Part shown: piece after piece, positions 8,800-17,412 of the stretch
Layout: each line of letters starts with the position of its first letter
Numbering within the stretch: position 1 is the stretch's first letter
Assembly (NCBI GenBank): GCA_029557915.1
Contig: JAKQHS010000024.1
Span: 1 to 64,000, forward strand
Source: Bacteroidota bacterium
Lineage (GTDB): Bacteria; Bacteroidota; Bacteroidia; Chitinophagales; Saprospiraceae
Length of the DNA: 64,000 nt
Reading direction: 5' to 3'
The notes under the pieces: generated by a model
Database searches by the model: none
What the model saw: the letters and a program-made list of their open reading frames with translations, nothing else
Told to the model about the DNA's origin: nothing
Position numbers and translations under genes: made by a program

Positions 8800-9639
8800 T
8801 CAGGCCATGACGGACACCATGTCCAGGACTTGTTTTCCCAGGGCCAGGTTGCCATTAAGTTGTATTCCTTGTTGTATTTCCCCAGCCCGTATATTTTTTG
8901 AAAACAGGCTCCAACAAAGGTCGGCGGATATGCTTACTTCTGCGACCGGTCTGTTTATTTCTGATTTACCCAGGACCCAAGCCTTCCCCGAACGCGTCAG
9001 ATACCAGGATCCGCCGGCTTCGCCGGGTATATGTACTTTAATGACCGTGCCTTCCGGTGCATAAACGTCGCGGTAGGTATACGGCAAAGCTTGCATATAA
9101 GTATCAATGAAAGGATAAAAGAATTTCCTTTCCATGATTCCGGGGCGCCCGGTGGCTTCCCGGATCTGTTGCTGATGGTGCCATTTCTCGGTGTATTCCC
9201 TGGCCAGGTGGAACCAGTTTTTACTTTCGGTCTCCCCGGCCCAACTGACCGCAAAGGGCGCGGTATCATAGGGTTTCAGGGATTGATAAACATCGCAGGT
9301 GAGCGGCCCGGTGACCTCATGAAGAAGGATCAGGACCTTTGGGCTAAGTCTTTTCATCGCCTTTACCCAGTCTGCATTTAACTGGTTCAGGTATTGGATC
9401 AATTCTTCGTAATTGCGGATCACAGGGCTTTCCGTCCGATGACTATCCCGGAGTCCGGACAGGACCCGGATATTGGTGTCCAGCAGATGGGCCGTTACAT
9501 CCTTGACCGTCCATTGCCGGGCGAGGGTCTGCCTGGTCCATTCAGCCGGGCTGAGGGAGTGCAGCAATTCAATGAGTTTCAGGTCAAGCTCATGAAACAA
9601 ATGCGCAACGGGAATCGGTACGTCTGGATTTTCGTCCAA
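8800..9639 (-). CDS. Maleylpyruvate-isomerase-fold (MDMPI/DinB-like) protein
   Basis: The 279-residue protein has an N-terminal MDMPI/DinB-like four-helix bundle. WTVKDVTAHLLDTN carries one typical metal-binding His, and EYTEKWHHQQQIREATG carries the later His pair. The C-terminal ~90 residues (ISADLCWSLFSKN, GNLALGKQVLDMVSVMA) resemble the SCP2-like or MDMPI C-terminal domain. Relatives include mycothiol-dependent enzymes and thiol-S-transferases; mycothiol is not expected in Bacteroidota, so the thiol cofactor and substrate are open. It is convergent with the TetR gene. Confidence 0.8.
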   Translation of the reverse strand: MDENPDVPIPVAHLFHELDLKLIELLHSLSPAEWTRQTLARQWTVKDVTAHLLDTNIRVLSGLRDSHRTESPVIRNYEELIQYLNQLNADWVKAMKRLSPKVLILLHEVTGPLTCDVYQSLKPYDTAPFAVSWAGETESKNWFHLAREYTEKWHHQQQIREATGRPGIMERKFFYPFIDTYMQALPYTYRDVYAPEGTVIKVHIPGEAGGSWYLTRSGKAWVLGKSEINRPVAEVSISADLCWSLFSKNIRAGEIQQGIQLNGNLALGKQVLDMVSVMA

Positions 9640-9704
9640 AATCGTTAAGCTGTTTTTTCAAGGTTGATTCGAACAGGAATAAGCCAGATTTTCCATCAAA
9701 ACCC

Positions 9705-10238
9705 TTATAGATGAAAGACGGCATAACCATGCATCTGGTGAGTGGAAACCGTGGTAAACCTGGATATGGAGATTTCCACATCCGGATTCACATGGACGGG
9801 ATCGAGTCCGAATTTCGCTACCGATTGCCCGCAACCATAAATATGAATGCCCGCTTCTTTCATTTCCCGGAGAATTTGAAGGTTTAGGTTGTCCACCCCG
9901 TATTTCTTTTTGTAGGTCTCGTTGTCCATGACGACGGCAATCGAAGGGCCCCAAATCGCTACGGCCACGTGAAGTTGATTCTTGGGAATGCCGCCGTAAA
10001 TATGGAGGTTGTACATCCTGGATATGTGCTCAAGGGGGGCGTACAACTGCCCGGGGGCCTCCATTTTTTCTCCCAGGTCCACAATGATTTTGTAATCGAT
10101 GGACGGGTCCGGTTTATCTTTCCCAAAGGGCACATCATACATGGCCCCGAAATTTTTGATGGCCGGATGCAGCATAACCTGGGCGCTCAGTCCGGAAAGG
10201 ACCAGATTGAAGCAGATTAAAACAAACAGATTTTTCAT
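9705..10238 (-). CDS. DsrE family protein, exported
   Basis: The 177-residue protein has a signal peptide (about 1-19, ending LSAQ) and a DsrE-like alpha/beta domain. LHVAVAIWGPSIAVVMD and IHIYGCGQSVAKFG are typical, and the single Cys136 lies at the position of the sulfur-carrying cysteine in this superfamily. The exported, stand-alone form is common in Bacteroidota. A sulfur-related role is inferred from the family and is not shown. The nearest neighbours give no pathway. Confidence 0.85.
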   Translation of the reverse strand: MKNLFVLICFNLVLSGLSAQVMLHPAIKNFGAMYDVPFGKDKPDPSIDYKIIVDLGEKMEAPGQLYAPLEHISRMYNLHIYGGIPKNQLHVAVAIWGPSIAVVMDNETYKKKYGVDNLNLQILREMKEAGIHIYGCGQSVAKFGLDPVHVNPDVEISISRFTTVSTHQMHGYAVFHL

Positions 10239-10321
10239 ACTATTAGGTTTTATGGGTTAATGAATCACAAGCCCCGAATTTACTCATTTTCTATCCCGGG
10301 CTCAACAGCCCCCTTTCTCTT

Positions 10322-11050
10322 TTAGTTTTGAAGCTGTGCAATGTCATTCAAAATTTCCGTCAGTTCGGCGGGCTTGCTGAAAAAAGGGGAATGGCTGGTG
10401 GCCATGCTGTACACCTTTTTGCAAGGGGTTTCCGTATACATTTTCCGCTGGATAAAGGGAGTGACCGCTTTGTCTTCCGTACATTCAATATAATACCGCG
10501 GCACCCGGCCATAGTTTGTTTCGCTCAACTCCAGGGGAACCAATCCCGATTCCACCGGCTCATAACTAAGCAGGAGCTTGGCCAATTCGGTAATCTCCTC
10601 AGGGCAGTCGGCGTACAAACCCTCCCGGTATATGGAAGGCTGAAGCGTGTGTGCATTCAGGTGCCCGTGGCGGGTCACATAGGGTTTTAGCATTCCAGCC
10701 TGGTCCATGGCCGAATATTCACTTTGAGTCTTACCGTTCGGGATCAGGTAAGCGGCCAGGTATACCAGTTTTTCGATTTTATCCGGCCGGTATTCCGCGG
10801 CCTGTGAAATCATAATGCCATTTTTGCTGTGGCCGACCAGGATCACCTTCCCCTCGATTTCATCAATCCGCCTGCAGATCAGGTCGACCGTCGATTTCAT
10901 CCGGACCTGCTCTATGGGTGTTTTATCCCGGCCCATTCCGGGAAGATCCAGGGCAATGGCCCGGTGGCCCTCGGCCTCAAGAAGCGGGATCACTTTATGC
11001 CAGTTCCAGGATGAATGCCAGGAACCATGAATCAGTATAAATGTTTTCAT
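10322..11050 (-). CDS. Alpha/beta hydrolase, plant-esterase-like
   Basis: The 242-residue protein belongs to the compact alpha/beta hydrolases related to plant hydroxynitrile lyases and methyl esterases: FILIHGSWHSSWNWHKV oxyanion region, GRDKTPIEQV, nucleophile elbow around Ser75, an acid near TEDKAV, and His220 in ATSHSPFF. The elbow reads GHSKNG instead of the usual GHSxGG. Cytoplasmic, with no signal peptide. Substrate unknown. The Ogt-type repair gene lies 21 bp upstream on the same strand, so the two may be co-transcribed. Confidence 0.87.
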   Translation of the reverse strand: MKTFILIHGSWHSSWNWHKVIPLLEAEGHRAIALDLPGMGRDKTPIEQVRMKSTVDLICRRIDEIEGKVILVGHSKNGIMISQAAEYRPDKIEKLVYLAAYLIPNGKTQSEYSAMDQAGMLKPYVTRHGHLNAHTLQPSIYREGLYADCPEEITELAKLLLSYEPVESGLVPLELSETNYGRVPRYYIECTEDKAVTPFIQRKMYTETPCKKVYSMATSHSPFFSKPAELTEILNDIAQLQN

Positions 11051-11071
11051 TGACTTTGTTTTATGATCTAT

Positions 11072-11929
11072 TTATGAAAAAGAGGGAGCCTGTTTAGTCC
11101 GGGCTGCTTCCCAGCCGATCATGGCGGTTTTACGGGTAGGGCCCCAATGGTATTGGCCGATCAGGCCCGTGGATTGGATGACCCGGTGACAGGGGATCAG
11201 GAAAGCCACCGGATTGCTGCCAATCGCTGAACCCACGGCCCTGGAAGCCCCGGGACTTTTTACCTGTTCCGCAACCTGACCATAGGTCGCTAATTTCCCC
11301 ATAGGAATTTTTAAAAGCGCCTCCCATACTTTTAACTGGAAATCCGTACCCTTGAGGTGCAGCCTGATCTCATGGAGTTTGTTCCAGTCGTGGCTGAATA
11401 TAAAAAGGGCATTCTGTTGGAGCAGATCCGTCTTTTGAGTGAGTGCGGCCCTGGGGAAATGATGCTGCAATTGATTCCATGCCTGCTTCCCATCGTCCGC
11501 GAAAGCCATAAAACAGATCCCTTTGGTCGTGGAGGCCACCAGTAAATTCCCAAAAGGGCTTTCGGCGAAACTGTAATTTATGGTGAGGTTTTCACCCCCG
11601 TTTTTATATTCACCGGGAGTCATGCCTTCGATTTGGACAAAAAGATCATGGAGGCGCCCTGTGCCTGAAAGTCCGGTCTCAAAGGCGGCATCCGACAGGG
11701 AAACCTTATGGGCTTTCAGCATGGACTTGGCGTGTTCAACGCTGATGTATTGAAGAAATTTTTTGGGACTCACTCCCGCCCATTCTTTAAACAGGCGCTG
11801 AAAGTGAAACGGACTGAGATGGATCTGGCCGGCCACTTCATCCAGGTTGGGTTGCTCTTTGAAATGGAGGCGGAGGTATTCAATGGCTTCCGATATTCGT
11901 TGATAGTTTAAATTTTCAGTGTCTGCCAT
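11072..11929 (-). CDS. AraC HTH fused to methylated-DNA-protein cysteine methyltransferase
   Basis: The 285-residue protein has an AraC-type helix-turn-helix (about 1-108) and an Ogt/MGMT domain (about 115-277). The alkyl-acceptor motif PCHRV is at 246-250 with Cys247, followed by IGQYHWGPTRK. The enzyme would remove alkyl groups from O6-alkylguanine onto its own cysteine. It lacks the zinc-binding N-terminal domain of E. coli Ada, so it resembles the AdaA-less fusions common in Bacteroidota. It may regulate its own gene on alkylation, but no target site was identified. Confidence 0.93.
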   Translation of the reverse strand: MADTENLNYQRISEAIEYLRLHFKEQPNLDEVAGQIHLSPFHFQRLFKEWAGVSPKKFLQYISVEHAKSMLKAHKVSLSDAAFETGLSGTGRLHDLFVQIEGMTPGEYKNGGENLTINYSFAESPFGNLLVASTTKGICFMAFADDGKQAWNQLQHHFPRAALTQKTDLLQQNALFIFSHDWNKLHEIRLHLKGTDFQLKVWEALLKIPMGKLATYGQVAEQVKSPGASRAVGSAIGSNPVAFLIPCHRVIQSTGLIGQYHWGPTRKTAMIGWEAARTKQAPSFS

Positions 11930-12068
11930 TTGCCGTTAATTGTCCCGCAAAGATGAATTCCGGCGGAAAAGCGGGAAACCCGAAACTTGCTGAATTTACC
12001 TTTCTCCGGTTTTCATTTTTCCAAAAATTGATATGTATTTTGATCTAATCCGCGTACATTCACTCCAA

Positions 12069-12091
12069 CATGAAATAAACCAAATTTCATG
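12069..12091. promoter_or_regulatory. Inverted repeat upstream of the Gfo/Idh gene
   Basis: CATGAAAT and ATTTCATG form perfect 8-bp arms with a 7-bp spacer, 59 bp before the start codon at 12150. It could be an operator; nothing else in the 220-bp intergenic region stands out. Confidence 0.35.
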
Positions 12092-12149
12092 GCCTTTACA
12101 TCCCCTTTTTTGAAAAAATAATATAAAACCCGGATAAAATCTTTTTAAC

Positions 12150-13268
12150 ATGAATTCACGTCGCCATTTTTTACACAAACTCAGCGCTTCCCTGATCGCC
12201 CTGCCTGCATTTTCCGGGCGGGAACTGAATGAAATCCAATTGCTAAATGAAAAGGCTTATGAAGGACCCGTTTTGAGAGTGGCCATCCTGGGCCTGGGCT
12301 CCTATGGGACCAGGGTAGCCGATGCCATGAAGACCTGCACCCGGGCAAAACTGGTCGGCGCCGTCAGCGGCACCCCCTCAAAAATCAAAGACTGGCAAAC
12401 CAAATACGGAATACCTGAAAAAAACTGCTACAACTACGAAAATTTTGACCAGATCAAAAACAATCCGGACATTGACGCCGTATACATCATTACCCCCAAC
12501 TCCCTGCATGCCCCTTTTGCCATCCGCACAGCCAAGGCGGGCAAACATGTCATCTGTGAGAAACCGATGGCGCTCAATGCCAAAGAGGGGATGACCATGA
12601 TCGCAGCCTGCAAAGCGGCCAACGTTAAATTACTGGTGGGGTACCGCGTCCATTTCGAACCCAAAACCCTTGAAATCATCCGGATGAGAAATGAAGGCGA
12701 ACTGGGGAAAGTTATGTTTTTCCAGGGCCTCTGCGGTTTCCGGATCGGGGACCCCAGTCAATGGCGGCTGAACAAAGCCCTCGCTGGAGGAGGCTCCATG
12801 ATGGACATTGGGATTTATGCCATCAATGGATCCAGGTACCTGGTTGGGGAAGAACCGGTCTGGGTGACCGCCCAGGAAACCAAAACCGACCCGGTTAAAT
12901 TCAAGGAGGGAGTGGACGAGACCATCACTTTTCAGCTGGGTTTCCCCAGCGGAGTCATTGCCTCCTGCCTGTCCACCTATTCCATGAACAACCTGGACCG
13001 CTTTTACCTGAACTGCGAAAAGGGATGGGCCGAAATGCAGCCCTCTACCGGTTACGGCCCGATCAAAGCCAGAACCAATAAAGGAGAGCTTACGCATACC
13101 CACGTCACCCACCAGACCGTCCAGATGGATGAAATGTCCGATATCATCCTGGGCGGAAAACAGCCTTTAGTACCCGTAGATGGCGAAGAAGGCTTAAAGG
13201 ACCTGAAAATTATTGACGCTATTTTTATGGCGGTGAAAACCGGCAAGAAGGAAAGTCTGTCCCTCTAG
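12150..13268 (+). CDS. Gfo/Idh/MocA family oxidoreductase, exported
   Basis: The 372-residue protein has an N-terminal NAD(P)-binding Rossmann fold (ILGLGSYGTRVADAM, about 46-60), the family EKP motif (CEKPM, 136-140) and a C-terminal alpha/beta domain (GGGSMMDIGIYAINGSRYL). The start MNSRRHFLHKL has a twin-arginine pair followed by a short hydrophobic segment, so Tat export with bound cofactor is likely, as in glucose-fructose oxidoreductases. Substrate unknown; probably a sugar or cyclitol. It is convergent with the phosphotriesterase-like gene, 17 bp away. Confidence 0.9.
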   Translation: MNSRRHFLHKLSASLIALPAFSGRELNEIQLLNEKAYEGPVLRVAILGLGSYGTRVADAMKTCTRAKLVGAVSGTPSKIKDWQTKYGIPEKNCYNYENFDQIKNNPDIDAVYIITPNSLHAPFAIRTAKAGKHVICEKPMALNAKEGMTMIAACKAANVKLLVGYRVHFEPKTLEIIRMRNEGELGKVMFFQGLCGFRIGDPSQWRLNKALAGGGSMMDIGIYAINGSRYLVGEEPVWVTAQETKTDPVKFKEGVDETITFQLGFPSGVIASCLSTYSMNNLDRFYLNCEKGWAEMQPSTGYGPIKARTNKGELTHTHVTHQTVQMDEMSDIILGGKQPLVPVDGEEGLKDLKIIDAIFMAVKTGKKESLSL

Positions 13269-13285
13269 GATGGGTGGGCTTGGAT

Positions 13286-14299
13286 TTAAAGCTTCCTTTT
13301 TGCAATACTGAACGCCCTTGCCGGGTTTTTTTCAAGGAGCAGGTCCAGGTCTTCGTCCCTGAAACCTTTCGCTTTTAATGCCGGGATGAGATCTCTGAAA
13401 ATGGCGGTGTAAGCCCTGATGTTTTGATCCGTTTTTCCGGGATCGTACCACCCGGCATCATGAGAGATCAACACCTGGTCCAGAAAACCCTGTTCGCGCG
13501 CATAAACCAGCTTGTCCACATGGTTTGGCAGTTCCCAGCCCAAACCGTCAAAACTGATCCAGCATCCAGAAGCTGCAGCCCGGAGATAGTTTTGATTCTC
13601 TTTTTCGTTTTGGGCATGTACCCATATGAATGCGCCGGCAGAAACACGGCTTTCCTCCAGGATTTTTAACTGTGGCCACAAACCGCGTGCTTCCCCGGTA
13701 TGGGATGCAATGGTAAGCCCTGTCTTCAGATGGCAAATTGCGGCCGCCTTTACCAGTTTTTCCTGCATGGGATGCAGAGGATCTGTAGCATCGACCCCGA
13801 TTTTGATGAAGCCCGGTTTCACCGTGGTACCCTCGATCCCGTGGGTCCACTCCCCGGTCCATAGATCAGCCAATGCTTCGGGTTCGAGGGCAAAAGCAAA
13901 AGCGGGTATGTATTTGTTTTGGACTGCCCCGTAAAACCCCGTATTGGTGAGAATTTGCATTCCGGTCTTTTGAGCTGCTTTTTCAAGCAGGCGGACATCC
14001 CGGCCCAAATAGGCGGGGGTGGCATCCACAAAATAAGCCACCCGGTGGTCACGCAGCTCCTGCAAAAACGGCAGGGTCGCCTGTAAAACCGTATCGTGAT
14101 TCCAATGGGGATCCAGGCTGTCGGCCCCGGTAAAATCCACCAGGATATGTTCATGGGTGAGCCAGGTCATGGTGTCTTCACCAGATACCTTACCCAGGAC
14201 CGTTTGAATCATAAAAGGCTCATGCTGGCTTTTGCAGGAAATACATAAAATACCGCAAATCATGCAGAACCTTGAAAATTGGAATAAGATTCCTGTCAT
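13286..14299 (-). CDS. Phosphotriesterase-like amidohydrolase lipoprotein
   Basis: About 337 residues from the ATG at 14299; the frame is open to 14398, but starting there leaves a long pre-signal. A lipobox LCISC follows a hydrophobic stretch. The binuclear metal site of the PTE family is visible: THEH near the N-terminus, Lys in PGFIKIGVDA (carboxylated lysine position), His in TIASHTGEA and in FIWVHAQNE, and Asp in LISHDAGWY. Family members hydrolyse lactones or phosphoesters; the substrate is not predictable. It may be co-transcribed with the cupin gene upstream. Confidence 0.87.
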   Translation of the reverse strand: MTGILFQFSRFCMICGILCISCKSQHEPFMIQTVLGKVSGEDTMTWLTHEHILVDFTGADSLDPHWNHDTVLQATLPFLQELRDHRVAYFVDATPAYLGRDVRLLEKAAQKTGMQILTNTGFYGAVQNKYIPAFAFALEPEALADLWTGEWTHGIEGTTVKPGFIKIGVDATDPLHPMQEKLVKAAAICHLKTGLTIASHTGEARGLWPQLKILEESRVSAGAFIWVHAQNEKENQNYLRAAASGCWISFDGLGWELPNHVDKLVYAREQGFLDQVLISHDAGWYDPGKTDQNIRAYTAIFRDLIPALKAKGFRDEDLDLLLEKNPARAFSIAKRKL

Positions 14300-14406
14300 T
14301 CCCGGTGGCAGCCTTTTATTATATACGGGCATTTTGTAATCTGAATTCAGGATATTCCAGTGGCAGCTGCTGGTCCTATAACCAGGTTTCCAGCACAAAC
14401 ATGAAT

Positions 14407-14772
14407 TTAAATGGACTCCAGTTGTTTACGGGTGAAATCATGATTTCGGTCGCCGGTATTCAGCGTTGAAGAAGGCTCAAACAACAGGATGGCAACTTCC
14501 TTACGCGCAAACGGTTTATGTTCGATACCGCGGGGCACGACCAGAAATTCATTTTCCCGGACGGTGACGATGCCGTCACGGAAATGCATTTCAAATTCTC
14601 CGTTAAGGACCATGAATAATTCGTCTTCATGATCGTGTTTATGCCAAATAAATTCACCTTCGAATTTGACCAGTTTGACCTGCTGTCCATTTAGCTCAGC
14701 GATGATACGCGGATTAAAATAATCCGAAAATTGCGAAAGTTTATGAGCGAGGTTAACAGGGGAAAGGGGCAT
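14407..14772 (-). CDS. Small cupin protein
   Basis: The 121-residue protein is a single cupin_2 domain with His ligands in WHKHDHEDELFMVLNG and a later His in PRGIEHKPFA. Cytoplasmic. It lies 29 bp downstream of the thioredoxin-like gene on the same strand. No catalytic role can be assigned. Confidence 0.85.
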   Translation of the reverse strand: MPLSPVNLAHKLSQFSDYFNPRIIAELNGQQVKLVKFEGEFIWHKHDHEDELFMVLNGEFEMHFRDGIVTVRENEFLVVPRGIEHKPFARKEVAILLFEPSSTLNTGDRNHDFTRKQLESI

Positions 14773-14801
14773 CCGGAATATTCTTTACTGGCCCTTTAGG
14801 A

Positions 14802-15305
14802 TCAAGTCCTTTTGGCGATCATCTGATCCACGCCGGCAATAAAATCTTTGGCGGAGGCCATATACCCCGTCTTGCCCAGGGCTTTGATATTGTATTTTTT
14901 GGTTGCTTTTTCCTGCTCCAGGTCAAAAACCCAGACGGTAGGATACCCGGTGACCTGGAAAGCCTGCTGGAGGGAATAGTTCTGATTGCGGATCTTTTCC
15001 GGAAGGGTTTTCCGGCGCGGGAAATCGAGCTCCAGAAGGACCACTTTTTTGGCCGCCCATTTTTTGAAATCTTCCGTCAGGAAAACCGCAGCGGAAAGGC
15101 GTTTGCACCAACCACACCAGTCGCTGCCCGTAAAATTGGCCAGGATGGGTTTACCGGTTTTTTGGGATAAAGCGTAGGCTTCATCGATGTTGGTCAACCA
15201 GCCTTCGTGGGTCGCCTTGTATTCCGACTGGGCCGGCAGGTCCCATGAAAGAAGGAATAAGGAAAACAAAAGGGAAAAACCGAAAGTCAGGGAACGCGTT
15301 TTCAT
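14802..15305 (-). CDS. Exported thioredoxin-family protein
   Basis: The 167-residue protein has a signal peptide (about 1-26, ending in LPAQS) and a thioredoxin-like fold with CGWC (Cys64, Cys67) in the context FTGSDWCGWCKRL. This context is typical of periplasmic thioredoxin_7/DUF255-like proteins. VTGYPTVWVFD supplies the cis-Pro region. It probably acts as a disulfide reductase or thiol-redox protein in the periplasm. An exact TAnnTTTG lies 24 bp upstream of the start. Confidence 0.9.
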   Translation of the reverse strand: MKTRSLTFGFSLLFSLFLLSWDLPAQSEYKATHEGWLTNIDEAYALSQKTGKPILANFTGSDWCGWCKRLSAAVFLTEDFKKWAAKKVVLLELDFPRRKTLPEKIRNQNYSLQQAFQVTGYPTVWVFDLEQEKATKKYNIKALGKTGYMASAKDFIAGVDQMIAKRT

Positions 15306-15328
15306 GCAAACTATAATTATATCGCCGT

Positions 15329-15336
15329 CAAAAATA
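15329..15336 (-). promoter_or_regulatory. -7 element for the thioredoxin-family gene
   Basis: TATTTTTG on the minus strand fits TAnnTTTG exactly, 24 bp from the start. The nearest TTTG upstream is 25 bp away, longer than usual. Confidence 0.4.
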
Positions 15337-15491
15337 ATGGTTTCTCCGGATTGTGGTCTTTCAAATAGCCGGGCGAATTGATTAAAAACAAAATCTTAAA
15401 TGAAGGGATTGAAATTTATGAGGTATTTAACATCCCGGTAAATATTTTCCTTCCGCTTAGTTTATAATTTTAGTAACCTAACTGCTCTCCC

Positions 15492-16103
15492 ATGAAAAAA
15501 TGGTTTTTTATTTTAATTCTTCTGAATCTTCATTACCTGTTCGCGCAGGCCCCGATTGGCGGCCGATGTGAAGGCTGTGAGGCCGTATTTGAAAACCCGG
15601 TTCCTTTTAACCAATTGGACCATGAGGTCTATTTACCGGACTGGAATGACCCGGGCCCCCGGATGGTCATACGGGGAAAGGTTTTTAAAAAAGACGGGAA
15701 AACCCCTGCGGAGGGCGTGGTCCTCTATGTCTACCACACCGACCAAAAAGGAATATACCCGGTGAGGGACCAGGATAAGGGATGGGCAAGGCGGCACGGG
15801 TACCTCCGCGGCTGGCTGAAAACCAACGCCCTTGGCGAATATGCCATTTATACGCTGAATCCTGCGGCTTATCCCAACGAACGTTTCGCAGCACATATCC
15901 ATGTGTTTGTTAAAGAACCGGATAAAAATCCCTATTACATTGACGAGTTCCTGTTTGAAGGGGACCCCTTCCTCACCGAAAACGAAATCAACCCTTCCCG
16001 CCCAAGGGGAGGCAAGGGCCTGATCAGCCTTTCAAAACAAAATGGCCTGCTGGCAGGGAAAAGGGATATTACTTTAGGCCTGAACATTCCCGGATATCAT
16101 TGA
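15492..16103 (+). CDS. Intradiol ring-cleavage dioxygenase-like protein, exported
   Basis: The 203-residue protein has a signal peptide (about 1-18, ending FAQA) and an intradiol dioxygenase beta-sandwich. The four non-heme Fe(III) ligand positions can be matched: Tyr89 (DQKGIYP), Tyr127 (AAYPNER), His135 and His137 (AAHIHVFV). Typical catechol and protocatechuate dioxygenases are cytoplasmic; the exported short form is a separate group of uncertain substrate, frequent in soil and marine Bacteroidota. It is likely coupled to the beta-propeller gene that overlaps its end. Confidence 0.87.
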   Translation: MKKWFFILILLNLHYLFAQAPIGGRCEGCEAVFENPVPFNQLDHEVYLPDWNDPGPRMVIRGKVFKKDGKTPAEGVVLYVYHTDQKGIYPVRDQDKGWARRHGYLRGWLKTNALGEYAIYTLNPAAYPNERFAAHIHVFVKEPDKNPYYIDEFLFEGDPFLTENEINPSRPRGGKGLISLSKQNGLLAGKRDITLGLNIPGYH

Positions 16104-16942
16104 TTTCAGTCGTGCAAGCCCGAATAATCCTATGCATCCTGGCAGGGGCTTTGACCCAAAGGAGCCCGGCCCATCCCGGCCCGGGTATAGTCAAAGACAG
16201 CAAGGGGAATATTTATTATACCGATTTAACGGCGGTATGGAAAATCAATCCTTCGGGTATAAAAACAAAGGTGGTAACAGGGATTCATACCCATCTGCTG
16301 CATATCGATTCCCAGGACAACCTTTACGGAGAGCACCTTTGGTACAACGGAGAGCACGCCGATACCTGGGGCAGTTATGCCTGGCGCCTTTCTGCCGACG
16401 GACGGCTGGATACCGTACTCGGACCCGTAACCGGTTTCCTGGAAGGCCTATTTTCATTCGACCGGGACCGTTGGGAAAATGAATACTGGGTTCAGCGTGG
16501 ACCGGTTAAAAAATTTTTCCGAAAAAAGCCAAATGGGAAAATTGAAAAAATCGGGGAGGCCCGTATGGAAAATCCGGGTTGGATCAAGGTCAGCCCGGAC
16601 GGACGGGTTTATTTTGTGGCCGGAAACCACCTTTACCAACTCGATACCACCGGAGCGTTTTCCATCCTAAGTCGAAATATCGGATCCATAATCCTCACCC
16701 GCCCTCCAACCAGCGATCCCTACGTCGCCGGCTTGTGGATTCACCGCGACCGCATTTTTGTGGCCGATTATACGGGGAGACAGGTGAAAGAAGTCGGGAT
16801 GAACGGTACGGTCCGTGTCGTGGCCCGCTCGGAACCGCCCTGGTCCCCGGTAGGTGGAATATTTGACAACCAGGGATACCTCTGGTTGCTTGAAAACAAC
16901 GAAAACAATACGGTAAATGTGCGAAAAATCAGGACAAACTGA
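16100..16942 (+). CDS. Exported beta-propeller (NHL/SMP-30-like) protein
   Basis: About 280 residues with repeated short blades of the type DSKGNIYYTD, DSQDNLYGE, SPDGRVYFVA and DNQGYLWLLE, typical of NHL or SMP-30-like propellers. There is no ATG near the start: TTG at 16100 overlaps the previous stop, and GTG at 16112 gives a compact signal peptide (QARIILCILAGALTQ). Either would couple translation to the dioxygenase-like gene. The function is unknown; a role as a partner of the preceding enzyme is inference only. Confidence 0.75.
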   Translation: MISVVQARIILCILAGALTQRSPAHPGPGIVKDSKGNIYYTDLTAVWKINPSGIKTKVVTGIHTHLLHIDSQDNLYGEHLWYNGEHADTWGSYAWRLSADGRLDTVLGPVTGFLEGLFSFDRDRWENEYWVQRGPVKKFFRKKPNGKIEKIGEARMENPGWIKVSPDGRVYFVAGNHLYQLDTTGAFSILSRNIGSIILTRPPTSDPYVAGLWIHRDRIFVADYTGRQVKEVGMNGTVRVVARSEPPWSPVGGIFDNQGYLWLLENNENNTVNVRKIRTN

Positions 16943-16962
16943 TTTTTAACCCGCGTGTTATT

Positions 16963-17412
16963 TTATACCGATTTTTTAGGTCTTCCTCTTCTTTTCTTTT
17001 CAGTGCCGACCACAAGGGTAATGGCTTTGGCGGGACGGCCGCGTTTTTTTGCCACAAGGGCTGTTGCAGGCATCACTGCCTTAGCGGGCCTCCCTCTTCT
17101 TTTCTTCACAGGGGTCGCTGCAGGTTCAACCGCTTTGGCGGGCCTCCCTCTTCTTTTCTTTTCAGTGCCGGCCACAAGGGTAATGGCTTTGGCGGGACGG
17201 CCGCGTTTTTTCTTTCCAGCCCCGATGGCCGGTAAAGCGGCTTTGGCGGGACGGCCGCGTTTTTTGAGGATTGGTTTGGAATCGGAAGGTTTAAGGGATT
17301 CTGCATATTTATTGTTCAGGAAGGTGCTGATTCGGTGTGCGGCCGATCCGTCCAGTCCGTCAAGCAGATCTACACAGATCGATAATACATTGATTTCATC
17401 GGAATTCGCCAT
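16963..17412 (-). CDS. Six-AT-hook DNA-binding protein
   Basis: The 149-residue, very basic protein has a non-repetitive N-terminus (1-46) and six AT-hook cores. Gly-Arg-Pro starts at 53, 71, 89, 107, 125 and 143, an exact 18-residue (54-bp) period. Five units read RGRPAKA and the last RGRPKK. Units 2-3 and 5-6 are nearly identical (ITLVAGTEKKRRGRP versus ITLVVGTEKKRRGRP), giving a higher-order 162-bp repeat. AT hooks bind the minor groove of AT-rich DNA, so a nucleoid or architectural role is likely. It is convergent with the propeller gene. Confidence 0.85.
   Translation of the reverse strand: MANSDEINVLSICVDLLDGLDGSAAHRISTFLNNKYAESLKPSDSKPILKKRGRPAKAALPAIGAGKKKRGRPAKAITLVAGTEKKRRGRPAKAVEPAATPVKKRRGRPAKAVMPATALVAKKRGRPAKAITLVVGTEKKRRGRPKKSV
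16977..17262. repeat. 54-bp coding tandem repeat, 162-bp higher-order copy
   Basis: The DNA encoding the AT hooks repeats every 54 bp. The stretch near 16980-17050 recurs near 17142-17212 with few changes, sharing ACAAGGGTAATGGCTTTGG. All differences preserve the frame. This is a likely site of copy-number change by slippage or recombination. Confidence 0.85.
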
